Assembly (NCBI RefSeq): GCF_000621745.1
Contig: NZ_JHXK01000005.1
Coordinates: forward strand, 310,001-374,000
DNA: 64,000 nt
Reading direction: 5' to 3'
Source of the DNA: Clostridium beijerinckii HUN142
GTDB taxonomy: Bacteria > Bacillota > Clostridia > Clostridiales > Clostridiaceae
Positions 35,240 through 45,107 of the stretch are shown one piece after another (within the stretch, counting starts at the first letter, position 1; each line of letters opens with the position of its first letter). Position numbers and translations under genes: made by a program. The notes under the pieces are model-generated. The model did not search any database, was not told the DNA's origin, and worked only from the letters and a program-made list of their open reading frames with translations.

Positions 35240-35974
35240 TTAATTTGATTTCTCATCTGTGGATACTGGATATTTACGTACTACAAAAATCTCTACTCTT
35301 CTATTTTTAGCTCTTCCGTCTTCTGTAGAATTAGATGCTTTAGGCATATGCTCTCCATACGCTTGTATTGATATCTTCTCCTGATTAATGCCTCCTGTAC
35401 TAACCATGTAATTCAATACATTGATAGCACGCATAGCACTTAAATCCCAATTGGAACGAAACTTTCCGTTACTAATTGGCACATTATCAGTATATCCTGC
35501 AACTTTAATTTCATTATCTAATCCATAAAGCATATGTGAAATTTTTAAAAGCAATTGTGATACATCTTTCAATACATCTGCCTCACCTGAATTAAAAAGT
35601 ACAACATCTTGTATAGAAATTGCTAATCCCTCACTATTAAGATCAACTTTAACTTTATCAGAATAGCCTTCTTTTTTAATTTCCTCTTCTATCATTTTTT
35701 TAACTTCCGTCATCTTGTCTTCTTCAGCCTTATTGTCACTAATCCCAGACTCCTCCATAGGAATTGTAGAGTTACCATCTTGATGCATAACACCAGTCCC
35801 ACCGGCAAATATCATATTAAATTCTTTAGCCATTGACTGAAATTTTGCCTTATCTGTTTGTCCCATCGCAAACATAACGATAAATAGCGCTAGAAGAAGT
35901 GTTAACATGTCTGAATATGGAAGAAGCCATGCTTCATCTACATGCTCTTCATGATGTTGCTTTTTCTTACTCAT
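35240..35974 (-). CDS. motB: MotB flagellar stator protein
   Basis: A 244-residue protein. A single N-terminal membrane helix (about 18-40) holds the proton- or sodium-binding Asp22 in LLPYSDMLTLLLALF. The C-terminal OmpA-like peptidoglycan-binding domain (about 120-235) has VAGYTDNVPIS and NWDLSAMRAINVLNYM. With MotA it forms the torque-generating stator. I take the ATG at 35974; a GTG directly before it is possible. It follows motA by 17 nt. Confidence 0.94.
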   Translation of the reverse strand: MSKKKQHHEEHVDEAWLLPYSDMLTLLLALFIVMFAMGQTDKAKFQSMAKEFNMIFAGGTGVMHQDGNSTIPMEESGISDNKAEEDKMTEVKKMIEEEIKKEGYSDKVKVDLNSEGLAISIQDVVLFNSGEADVLKDVSQLLLKISHMLYGLDNEIKVAGYTDNVPISNGKFRSNWDLSAMRAINVLNYMVSTGGINQEKISIQAYGEHMPKASNSTEDGRAKNRRVEIFVVRKYPVSTDEKSN

Positions 35975-35991
35975 CACTTTTCTCCTTTTAA

Positions 35992-36777
35992 CTAGTTATC
36001 ATTATTATTTTCTTCAAATCTTATTCTTTGTTTTGGTTCAAGCATCCCTACTAGCTTTCTTTCAATACTCTTTGGATTGTTTCCTGCCTGAATAGCTAAA
36101 ATTCCTTCAAGCATAATATTCATATTTTTTATTTCTTCTTGAGATTTTCTTTTTAACCTATTTGCAAATGGATGCCAAATTAAATATCCAGTAAAAATAC
36201 CATAAACAGTTGCAACAAAGGCTGATTTTATACTTTCTCCAAGTTTTTCAATGTCATTAAGATTTCCAAGAGCACCTATTAATCCTATAACAGCTCCTAA
36301 AACTCCAAGAGTTGGCGCTGTACCACCTGCTGTTGTAAACGCTGTAGCACCAAGGCGGTGTCTATCTTCCATACTCTCAATTTCTATTTCTAGAACTTCT
36401 TTTATAAGATCTGGTTCTAAACCGTCAACTACCATTTCTAATCCTTTTTTCATAAATTTATTTTCTAGTCCCTGTATAGTACTCTCAAGAGATAATAATC
36501 CATCTCTTCTAGTTGTTTGAGACATCTCTACAAGCTGTGCTATAATTTCAGCTGGATCTTCTTGACCCTTAGCACTAAAAAGAACACCAAAAATCTTAGG
36601 AAGCTTAGTAAACTCTCCTTTTGGAAAAGAATTCAGCAATGCTATTACAGTACCACCAATGATTACCAGTATTGCTTCAGCACTCATAAGTACTTGAAGG
36701 CTTGCTCCCTTTTCCAGCATGGCTGCAACTACAATTATTAACCCTCCGATAAGACCAATTACTAAAAATATATCCAT
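35992..36777 (-). CDS. motA: MotA flagellar stator protein
   Basis: A 261-residue membrane protein with four hydrophobic segments (about 4-22, 28-48, 145-168, 180-200) and the large cytoplasmic loop between the second and third. The conserved segment TAGGTAPTLGVLGAVIGLIGAL (landmark, about 148-170) is typical of MotA/TolQ/ExbB channels. The ribosome site is AAAGGGGGAC. It starts the motAB unit. No flagellar structural genes are present in the window. Confidence 0.94.
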   Translation of the reverse strand: MDIFLVIGLIGGLIIVVAAMLEKGASLQVLMSAEAILVIIGGTVIALLNSFPKGEFTKLPKIFGVLFSAKGQEDPAEIIAQLVEMSQTTRRDGLLSLESTIQGLENKFMKKGLEMVVDGLEPDLIKEVLEIEIESMEDRHRLGATAFTTAGGTAPTLGVLGAVIGLIGALGNLNDIEKLGESIKSAFVATVYGIFTGYLIWHPFANRLKRKSQEEIKNMNIMLEGILAIQAGNNPKSIERKLVGMLEPKQRIRFEENNNDN

Positions 36778-37381
36778 TTTTGTCCCCCTTTATTATTCTT
36801 CGCACGTCATATGATTAAATGTTAATTTTTTATTAGTAATATAACATATAATTACATTTTTTGTCGTTTTTCTTAGTCATCTGGAATCTATAACCTATAA
36901 CTATAATACCATAATCTTGAACAATCGAAAACTATATTATGACATATTATATAATATAAATTCTATATATTTTGACTATATGGCACTTTCATCTTCTTTT
37001 ATTAATTTAATTTGTTGGATTTACTAAATTCAAAACAAAATCTTATTATTAATTTCATCCATATTGTCGAAATATAGGTATTTTTCTGATATAGGTATAA
37101 AAATGTGTTCCACAATACATCGAATTAACTTAAAATATAGAATAATAATCCATACAATAAATTCTTTATAAATATAATTAAACAAAATAACATATATTAG
37201 AAAACTTTAATAATTCATCATACATTAAATACTTCCCTATGATCAATAAATGTACGATTACTTTATTAATCATAATCACTTCAAATAATAATACGCTTTT
37301 ATATGAAATGTATATCTATTTCCTTATATCTAATAACTAAAGTTTCTAGATATTATATTTTAAATTTCCTTATAGTTTCTC
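36778..37381. other. Intergenic region upstream of motA
   Basis: About 600 bp, very AT-rich. I see no ORF with a ribosome site, no strong hairpin and no convincing flagellar-sigma promoter (TAAA-N15-GCCGATAA) for motA. The stretch from 37382 on is a chemoreceptor remnant. Confidence 0.45.
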
Positions 37382-37584
37382 CTATTTTTTTGCTAGCACA
37401 AGCTGTTCTTTTGCATTAACTGGAATATTATTTATAAAATAGATTGAATTACTAGAGCTACCTTCTATGCTATTAGTGCTCTCAGAAGATTTTTGAGACA
37501 TTTGGGCCATCTGTTGAACTGCACCTGATACTTGATTTATCACTGCATTAACATCAACTTTGTTCTAATCTTCAAATTCCTCAA
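37382..37584 (-). pseudogene. Collapsed chemoreceptor gene: start and end joined, middle lost
   Basis: On the minus strand a GGGAGG site precedes a TTG at 37584 opening MRNLKIRTKLML, which looks like a receptor N-terminus. The frame then closes. In a different frame the text continues NQVSGAVQQMAQMSQKSSES and ends NAKEQLVLAKK with a stop at 37382-37384, which resembles the last ~45 residues of a receptor signalling domain. Both ends therefore survive within 200 bp and everything between is gone. The reading as a decayed receptor is based on wording similarity with clostridial receptors and on position next to a che-mot cluster. Confidence 0.6.
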
Positions 37585-37791
37585 CAAATTTCCTCCCTTT
37601 AGCAACAAATTTCTCATTATGATTTTAAAATTTCTTTTATTTTTAGATAATAATGTTATTAAACTAAAATATATTTACTAAATTTCACATAATATTAATA
37701 TTTTGTATTATATTTAAAAAGTTTAGCATTTCTACTTTTACGTGATTATTAATCTTCTAATGTTTTCAACCATTAATTTATAAACCAAAAC

Positions 37792-37844
37792 AGGTAAATT
37801 TAAAGGAGTTATTGATTTTATCAATAACTCCTTTAAATTTACCT
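37792..37844. terminator. 25-bp perfect inverted repeat downstream of the GH1 gene
   Basis: Arms 37792-37816 and 37820-37844 are perfect inverted copies with a 3-nt spacer, 3 nt past the glycosidase stop codon. On the minus strand it is followed by TGTTTTGG, so the T tract is poor, but the stem is unusually long. It is most likely the terminator. Confidence 0.75.
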
Positions 37845-37847
37845 ATT

Positions 37848-39680
<1,833 letters not shown>

Positions 39681-39738
39681 ATATAACAAAATAACCCTAT
39701 ACCAAATTAATAATATATAAGTTCGGTATAGGATTATT
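39681..39738 (-). terminator. Terminator of the manganese catalase gene
   Basis: Arms 39690-39703 and 39725-39738 pair over 14 bp; the single plus-strand mismatch is a G-U pair on the minus strand. TTTTGTTAT follows. It lies 7 nt past the stop codon. Confidence 0.75.
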
Positions 39739-39745
39739 ATATTTA

Positions 39746-40441
39746 CTAAGACCTAGTAGTTTCCCTACTATTTTCACGTGGATTTTTAAAGCTAGGAGGT
39801 GTTGGTTCAGGATCATCAAAATACCTTCCAGGAGTTGATAAGTCAAAATATAATCTAGAATCTTTAGTTACCCCAAAATCTTTATTTGATGCTCTATCCT
39901 GCACCTTGTTTAATGCTTCTCTAAATAGTGCATTATGCGCTTCCTCTCTATTTAATAGAAAGTCTATGGTCTCTTTTACGTATTTATCATTAATTTGACG
40001 ATATAGATATTCATATACAACCTTTGCTCTCTGCTCAGCTGCTATATCCGATAATAAGTCTGCTGCAATGTCTCCTGTAACATTAACATAATCTGCAGTC
40101 CAAGGGTGTCCTGATGCATTAATAAGTCCTGGTGCAAGACCTGTCAATACATGAGTTTCTATTTCCCCTCCAGGAGTTTTAGTATAATCAACTTCATGTC
40201 CATTTAATAAATTTATAGTTTGTGCCACCATTTCCATATGACTTAACTCTTCAGCCGCAATATCTAGAAACAAATCATGAATTTCAGGATCTTTTACCCT
40301 AAAACTCTGTGAAAGATATTGAAGTGCCGCCTTTAGCTCACCATTTGCACCACCTAGCTGTTCTTGCATTAATACAGCATATTGTGGATTTGGTCTCTCT
40401 ACTTTTACATCTCTAAGTAATGGTTTTTCGTGTTTAAACAT
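39746..40441 (-). CDS. Manganese catalase-family protein (YdbD/CotJC type)
   Basis: A 231-residue ferritin-like four-helix protein of the Mn-catalase family. The di-manganese ligands are in GELKAALQYLSQ (Glu), AAEELSHMEM (Glu and His), DIAAEQRAKVVYEYL (Glu) and REEAHNALF (Glu and His). These enzymes dismutate hydrogen peroxide; in Bacillus relatives some are spore-coat proteins (CotJC, YdbD). The start is the ATG at 40441 (MFKHEKPLL), which has GGAGGTAAGTACA; the ATG at 40456 lies upstream of that site. The Pro-rich tail (about 205-231) is not part of the core. Monocistronic. Confidence 0.9.
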   Translation of the reverse strand: MFKHEKPLLRDVKVERPNPQYAVLMQEQLGGANGELKAALQYLSQSFRVKDPEIHDLFLDIAAEELSHMEMVAQTINLLNGHEVDYTKTPGGEIETHVLTGLAPGLINASGHPWTADYVNVTGDIAADLLSDIAAEQRAKVVYEYLYRQINDKYVKETIDFLLNREEAHNALFREALNKVQDRASNKDFGVTKDSRLYFDLSTPGRYFDDPEPTPPSFKNPRENSRETTRS

Positions 40442-40585
40442 TGTACTTACCTCCATTCATCTCAGTTAAAGTTATTTACAAAGTTAGTATTTAATAATCT
40501 AATGCTTATTATTCAAAACTCTAAATACATAACTGTGATAAATTTACAAACCTCAACAAATAAAATTATTTTTTATAGAACTGGT

Positions 40586-40619
40586 CTAAAAAATAAAATA
40601 CCTGCATCTCTGCAGGTAT
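40586..40619 (-). terminator. Terminator of the DUF362 gene
   Basis: ATACCTGCA and TGCAGGTAT (40598-40606, 40611-40619) form a perfect 9-bp stem with a TCTC loop (plus strand), followed on the minus strand by TTTATTTTTT. Confidence 0.9.
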
Positions 40620-40694
40620 AAACTCACAATTTCCTATTTGTAATCCACTAAACTCAAAGAATATATTATTTATATTATAGAAATACTTTCATTT

Positions 40695-41801
40695 CTAAAT
40701 TGTTATCAACTCATACTCTTTGTTCCCTAAACCTAATTCCATAGCATAATCAATAGCAACTTTCCAATCTGTTTCAGGACTAACATCTGTAAAATGGTCA
40801 TTATGCTTACAACCACTCTTTTCAAGAAGACTACCTTTCATAACTGGTTGCTTATTTACTGCATCCGCACAAGCTACATCTAGTGCTACTGGATCAAAAG
40901 ATGCAAACATACCTACATCCGGAACAATCGGTACATCATTTTCTGCATGACAATCACAGTATGGCGATACATCAATTACCAAGCTAATATGAAAATTAGG
41001 TCTTCCATTCAATACTGCCCATGAATATTCAGCTATTTTCTTATTTAAAATATCATTTGATTCATCTGATGCTGGCATAACCGCATCCATTGGACAAATT
41101 CCTATGCAACGACCACACCCAACACATTTGCTATGATCGATGAGTGCTTTTTTGTCTGTTAAACTTATTGCACTATGTGCACAGTTTTTAGCACACATAC
41201 CACAGCCAACACATTTATCTTCGCAAACGCTAGGTTTTCCACTACTATGCATTTCCATTTTTCCTGCGCGCGAACCGCATCCCATACCTATATTTTTTAA
41301 AGCGCCTCCAAAACCTGTTAACTCATGTCCTTTAAAATGATTTAATGAGATGAATATATCTGCATCCATAATCGCATGACCTATTTTAGCTTCTTTTACA
41401 TATTTCCCACCAGCGATTGGAACTAAAGCTTCATCAGTCCCTTTTAACCCATCTCCAATTAATATATGGCAACCTGTTGAAAACGGACTATATCCATTTT
41501 CATATGCTGAATTTAGATGATCTAAAGCATTCTTTCTGCCTCCTACATATAGAGTATTACAGTCTGTTAAAAATGGATTTCCTCCTAATTCCTTAATAGT
41601 ATCTACAACAACTTTAGCAAAATTAGGGCGCAAAAATGCTACATTTCCTGGCTCGCCGAAGTGAATCTTAATTGCTGCATATTTCTTCTCAAAATCAATT
41701 TGATCAATTCCTGCACTCTTAATTAAACGTTTTAACTTTTGTAGCAAATTTTCCTTAGCTGTTGCTTGCATATTAGTAAAATATACTTTCGATTTTTCCA
41801 T
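40695..41801 (-). CDS. DUF362 protein with two 4Fe-4S ferredoxin motifs
   Basis: A 368-residue protein. The N-terminal and outer parts are a DUF362 domain (IKIHFGEPGN, GGNPFLTDCNTLY, LNHFKGHELTGFGGALKNIG). Inserted at about 180-240 are two ferredoxin clusters, CVGCGMCAKNC and CVGCGRCIGIC, so it should hold two 4Fe-4S centres. Its reaction is unknown; an electron-transfer or redox-sensing role is likely. The ATG at 41801 follows TTGGAGGGACTTAAA. It is a single-gene unit with a MerR-type promoter, which points to induction by a metal, oxidant or electrophile. Confidence 0.88.
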   Translation of the reverse strand: MEKSKVYFTNMQATAKENLLQKLKRLIKSAGIDQIDFEKKYAAIKIHFGEPGNVAFLRPNFAKVVVDTIKELGGNPFLTDCNTLYVGGRKNALDHLNSAYENGYSPFSTGCHILIGDGLKGTDEALVPIAGGKYVKEAKIGHAIMDADIFISLNHFKGHELTGFGGALKNIGMGCGSRAGKMEMHSSGKPSVCEDKCVGCGMCAKNCAHSAISLTDKKALIDHSKCVGCGRCIGICPMDAVMPASDESNDILNKKIAEYSWAVLNGRPNFHISLVIDVSPYCDCHAENDVPIVPDVGMFASFDPVALDVACADAVNKQPVMKGSLLEKSGCKHNDHFTDVSPETDWKVAIDYAMELGLGNKEYELITI

Positions 41802-41844
41802 TTTAAGTCCCTCCAAATTATTTATAAGCTAATGTACTAATTTA

Positions 41845-41875
41845 ATTATAGATTTTAGAGTTAACTCTAAGTCAA
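41845..41875 (-). promoter_or_regulatory. MerR-type promoter with 19-bp spacer and central dyad
   Basis: On the minus strand TTGACT (41870-41875), a 19-bp spacer and TATAAT (41845-41850). The perfect 16-bp palindrome TTAGAGTTAACTCTAA (41855-41870) fills the spacer. An over-long spacer with a dyad between good -35 and -10 boxes is the hallmark of activation by MerR-family proteins, which untwist the DNA. The regulator gene is not in the window. Confidence 0.85.
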
Positions 41876-42022
41876 TACATATGGTAAAAAATCTTTTAAA
41901 ATTTAATGCAGTATTAAAAATTATATGCCACACCACCTATAACATTTAAAATTATCCACAATGATTAATACTTGTTCACAATTTATTGAGAAATAAGTGT
42001 TAATATAATGCATATAGTTTAA

Positions 42023-42172
42023 AACTATTTTAAACGTGGATTTAGCCTTCCTGAAATCAAAAGAAATCCAAATGGCCCCCCCGTTATAATAACTAACTTA
42101 AACGGAAAAGTAATAACACTTAAGAAAACTGGTAATGTTAAAGCTGGAGAAATTGTTTTAGATATTAAATAA
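42023..42172 (+). pseudogene. Short 3' gene fragment, unidentified
   Basis: An open stretch of 49 codons reads GFSLPEIKRNPNGPP, then VIITNLNGKVITLKK and ends GEIVLDIK before TAA. It has no start codon or ribosome site and a stop codon directly upstream. The wording looks like the C-terminal beta-strands of a real protein rather than random AT-rich translation. I cannot name the family. The rest of 41876-42236 shows nothing else. Confidence 0.35.
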
Positions 42173-42236
42173 TTATTGAAAGCAAAATAATATTTAATTA
42201 AACATATAAGAAATTGTATTTTATATTATTCTAACT

Positions 42237-42281
42237 AAAAAAAATCACGACATTTAATTATTAATTGTCGTGATTTTTTTA
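42237..42281. terminator. Bidirectional terminator beside the acetyltransferase gene
   Basis: TCACGACA (42245-42252) and TGTCGTGA (42266-42273) pair perfectly, flanked by eight A (42237-42244) and a T run (42274-42281). It can end minus-strand transcription of the oxidoreductase operon and any transcript entering from the left. Confidence 0.88.
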
Positions 42282-42311
42282 ATTTGCTCATTATAATATT
42301 ACTTTATATGA

Positions 42312-43103
42312 TTATTTTCTATTCTTTTCAATCCATTCAACTGCAAAATCTACAATTTCTCGTTGCCTCATGAATCTTACATCCGCATTCCCTATTTTTG
42401 TATTTTCAACTCTATACTTTTTCTCAAAATCAATTCCTATATCCATAAAATCTTCACCATCAACATATAACGTTGAATACGTAACCCATTTACGCTCGCC
42501 ATCTTTCATCATTGCACAACTGTTTCTCTCCATATGCTTTGATGGATAATCAGCTCTTTCATCTGCTAAATGAATAGATGTATTTTTATCATATCCAGTT
42601 CCCAATAGTAATACATATCCATCTAAATCATATAATTTCCCAATTGGAGAACTTTCGCCAAAAATATCGCTTAAATCATGGTTGTTTATTAAGTATTGTG
42701 CATTTTTTCCCCATGCAGCAAAAGACCTTACAGGATGATCACTTCTTAAAACACCTGGCCACTTTCTAAACATTTCTGCTACTGCTCCCATTGTATTTGT
42801 TGGAGTAATATTCTTATCATAAGCTGGCCAATTATCTCTTATAATATCCCACCACTCTATTGGTTCCTCCCAATGTACACCATATGTTGGGTCCATGTTT
42901 TTCCATGTCTGTGTAGTCATAATTATGGTTCCATCTTTTCCAACTAACTCTATTAACGCTTCAATTATGATCTGTGGGCCTCCACAAACAAATCCAAAGC
43001 TTTTCATTGAAGTATGAACTATAATATTTTGTCCACTTTTTATACCAAGTTGTTGTAGCGCATTTACTATATCTTTTTTAATTACAATTTTTCTATCCCC
43101 CAT
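42312..43103 (-). CDS. AAC(3)-family N-acetyltransferase
   Basis: A 263-residue protein of the aminoglycoside N(3)-acetyltransferase (YokD/AAC(3)) fold. Recognisable parts are IIVHTSMKSFGFVCGG (acetyl-CoA region), MTTQTW, TPTNTMGAVAEMFRKWPGV and SDHPVRSFAAWG with the family's active-site His, then LLLGTGYDKNTSIH. It is the last gene of an operon of sugar or cyclitol oxidoreductases, an epimerase and an AraC regulator. This setting favours acetylation of an amino sugar or aminocyclitol in metabolism over antibiotic resistance; that is inference. The ATG follows AGAGGGAAAGGGT. Confidence 0.88.
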   Translation of the reverse strand: MGDRKIVIKKDIVNALQQLGIKSGQNIIVHTSMKSFGFVCGGPQIIIEALIELVGKDGTIIMTTQTWKNMDPTYGVHWEEPIEWWDIIRDNWPAYDKNITPTNTMGAVAEMFRKWPGVLRSDHPVRSFAAWGKNAQYLINNHDLSDIFGESSPIGKLYDLDGYVLLLGTGYDKNTSIHLADERADYPSKHMERNSCAMMKDGERKWVTYSTLYVDGEDFMDIGIDFEKKYRVENTKIGNADVRFMRQREIVDFAVEWIEKNRK

Positions 43104-43128
43104 ACCCTTTCCCTCTCAACTTTAATAT

Positions 43129-43980
43129 TTAATTTTTATTATCTCTTCTATATTTCATAGGCGTGCAACCTACTATATTTTTAAATAGCCTATTAAAAGT
43201 TTTAATGCTATTAAATCCACAGTTATAGGCTATCTCTGCAATAGTTTCATCTTCCTCAATTATACGCCACTCTGCTTTTTTAATTCTATAATTATTTAGA
43301 TAATCTAAAAATGTTACCCCAGTATTTTCTTTGAAAAACTTTGTAAAGTAATATTTACTAAACCCTATAGACTTTGAAATATCATCTAAATCAATATGCT
43401 CTTGATAATTACTATCTACATATTGAAATACACTATCCATTTTCTTTAATCTTTCCTTTTCGCGGCTTAAGTCTTCAGATGAATATGCTTGCTTAGGTAT
43501 ATATCTAAGTAGTATACCCGCCAAATCATATAGTCTGGCTTTTATTATTAACTTGTATCCTTCCTCAGCCTTACTATATTCATTGATAATCTCATTTATG
43601 TGCCTCTCCATTAGTGCATGGATTTCATTCCCTATGGTTAAATGTATTGATTGATTCCACATAGGTTTTATTATTTTAGTATCTTTCGTTCCAGAAAGAA
43701 AATTATCATATATGGAAGTTCTAAATTGTATTACAGCTCTATTACTAAATTTTTTCTCTTTAAAAAAACAATGTATTTCTCCACCACCAATTATAAGTAT
43801 ATCACCTTGCTTTAAATTATAAGTATCTCTATTAATACATGCCTTTAGGGTACCTTCCACAAGATAAATAATTTCTATATCTTCATGCCAGTGATGTGGT
43901 GTATTAGAATACCCATCATTAAAAAACAATCTAAAAGGAAATTCAGGTTCTAATACTGTTTTTTCAAAACTCCCATGCAT
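43129..43980 (-). CDS. AraC-family transcriptional regulator
   Basis: A 283-residue regulator. The N-terminal ~130 residues form a cupin-like sensing domain (HHWHEDIEIIYLVEGTL, LKQGDILIIGGGEIHCF). The C-terminal ~100 residues hold two helix-turn-helix motifs typical of AraC/XylS (IDLDDISKSIGFSKYYFTKFFKENTG as landmark, then IAEIAYNCGFNSIKTFNRLFK). The ATG at 43980 follows GGAGGAGATATTT; a TTG 15 nt upstream is less likely. It is inside the oxidoreductase operon and probably controls it in response to its substrate. Confidence 0.92.
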   Translation of the reverse strand: MHGSFEKTVLEPEFPFRLFFNDGYSNTPHHWHEDIEIIYLVEGTLKACINRDTYNLKQGDILIIGGGEIHCFFKEKKFSNRAVIQFRTSIYDNFLSGTKDTKIIKPMWNQSIHLTIGNEIHALMERHINEIINEYSKAEEGYKLIIKARLYDLAGILLRYIPKQAYSSEDLSREKERLKKMDSVFQYVDSNYQEHIDLDDISKSIGFSKYYFTKFFKENTGVTFLDYLNNYRIKKAEWRIIEEDETIAEIAYNCGFNSIKTFNRLFKNIVGCTPMKYRRDNKN

Positions 43981-44026
43981 AAATATCTCCTCCAAAATAA
44001 TTACAATTAAGCTTCTTGATTAATTT

Positions 44027-45076
44027 CTATAACTCTATCACCTTCTTCTTGATAACTGATTCACGAATAATCTCCATAAGCTTCATAACCCTCATTACCT
44101 CTGTATTCTTTACAAGAATTTCTTCTTCTCCTCTTATAGCTCCCATAACATTTCTATAAAAGTCCTTAATATCAGAAGAAACAATTTTAAGTGCTTCTTC
44201 TTTAATTGTTTCTTCTGTCCTAGGCGCCATAGTTTTTGTTAATCCGGCAGCTGTTCTAATAGGAATTGCATCATTTTTACGGCTATCAGTTATACGAACG
44301 ACTTTGCCTCTTAAATTCCAGTCCTCTATCACAGCTGTACCATTTTGACCTAACACATACCAGCGTGGTAAATTTATAAAATTGCTTGTTCCAACTTCTA
44401 CAACGTAAATTAATCCGCTTTCAAATTCTAACTCAGCAGTAAATCCATCATCCACAAGTTCATTGGTAACATGAGTAAATCTAGCATATACTGATTTTAT
44501 CCTTTCATCAATCATTATGCATGCCTGGTCAATAATGTGAACACCCCAATCTAAAAGCATTCCACCACCATGTTCTTCTTCTTGTCTCCAATCACCTGGT
44601 ATGCCACGAGATCCATGTACTCTAGACTCTATTCTAAAGACATTTCCTAAGATAGCTTCATCATATATCTTTTTTACAGTTAAATAATCCTCATCCCAAC
44701 GTCTATTTTGATGAACAACCAAAAATTTATCCATTTCTTCTGCTACGTCTACCATCTCTTTAAATTCTAAAGATGACATTGCTACTGGTTTTTCACAAAT
44801 TACATTTTTGCCAGCTTTTAATGAACTGATTACTATCTCTTTATGTACATCATTTGGTGTTGCACATAAAACAATATCTACTTTCTCATCTTCTAAAAGC
44901 TCTTTAAAAGAATTATACGGATTTATTCCATTCTCTCTAGCAAATGCTTGTCTATCTTCTTTAATATCATAAGTACCGCAAACAGTCAAATTATCAATTC
45001 CTTCAATTAACTCACGATGCCAATTTCCCATGCCTCCCAATCCAACTATTGCTAAATTGAACATCTCATTACACAT
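44027..45076 (-). CDS. Gfo/Idh/MocA-family oxidoreductase
   Basis: A 349-residue NAD(P)-dependent sugar or cyclitol dehydrogenase. The Rossmann motif is LAIVGLGGMGNWH near the N-terminus, and the catalytic lysine motif is CEKPVA (about residue 97). The C-terminal substrate domain has GGGMLLDWGVHIIDQ with the conserved Asp and His. I start at the ATG at 45076 (MCNEMFN), 10 nt after AGGGAG; translation from 45151 would overlap the upstream gene. Substrate unknown; the family includes inositol and glucose-fructose enzymes. Confidence 0.92.
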   Translation of the reverse strand: MCNEMFNLAIVGLGGMGNWHRELIEGIDNLTVCGTYDIKEDRQAFARENGINPYNSFKELLEDEKVDIVLCATPNDVHKEIVISSLKAGKNVICEKPVAMSSLEFKEMVDVAEEMDKFLVVHQNRRWDEDYLTVKKIYDEAILGNVFRIESRVHGSRGIPGDWRQEEEHGGGMLLDWGVHIIDQACIMIDERIKSVYARFTHVTNELVDDGFTAELEFESGLIYVVEVGTSNFINLPRWYVLGQNGTAVIEDWNLRGKVVRITDSRKNDAIPIRTAAGLTKTMAPRTEETIKEEALKIVSSDIKDFYRNVMGAIRGEEEILVKNTEVMRVMKLMEIIRESVIKKKVIEL

Positions 45077-45107
45077 TGTTTTATTTCTCCCTATCAAATT
45101 TTTATAA

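Noticed and set aside
42312..43103. Acquired aminoglycoside resistance gene
   Set aside because: Family membership alone suggests it, but there is no mobile element nearby, base composition matches the surroundings, and it is embedded in a catabolic operon.
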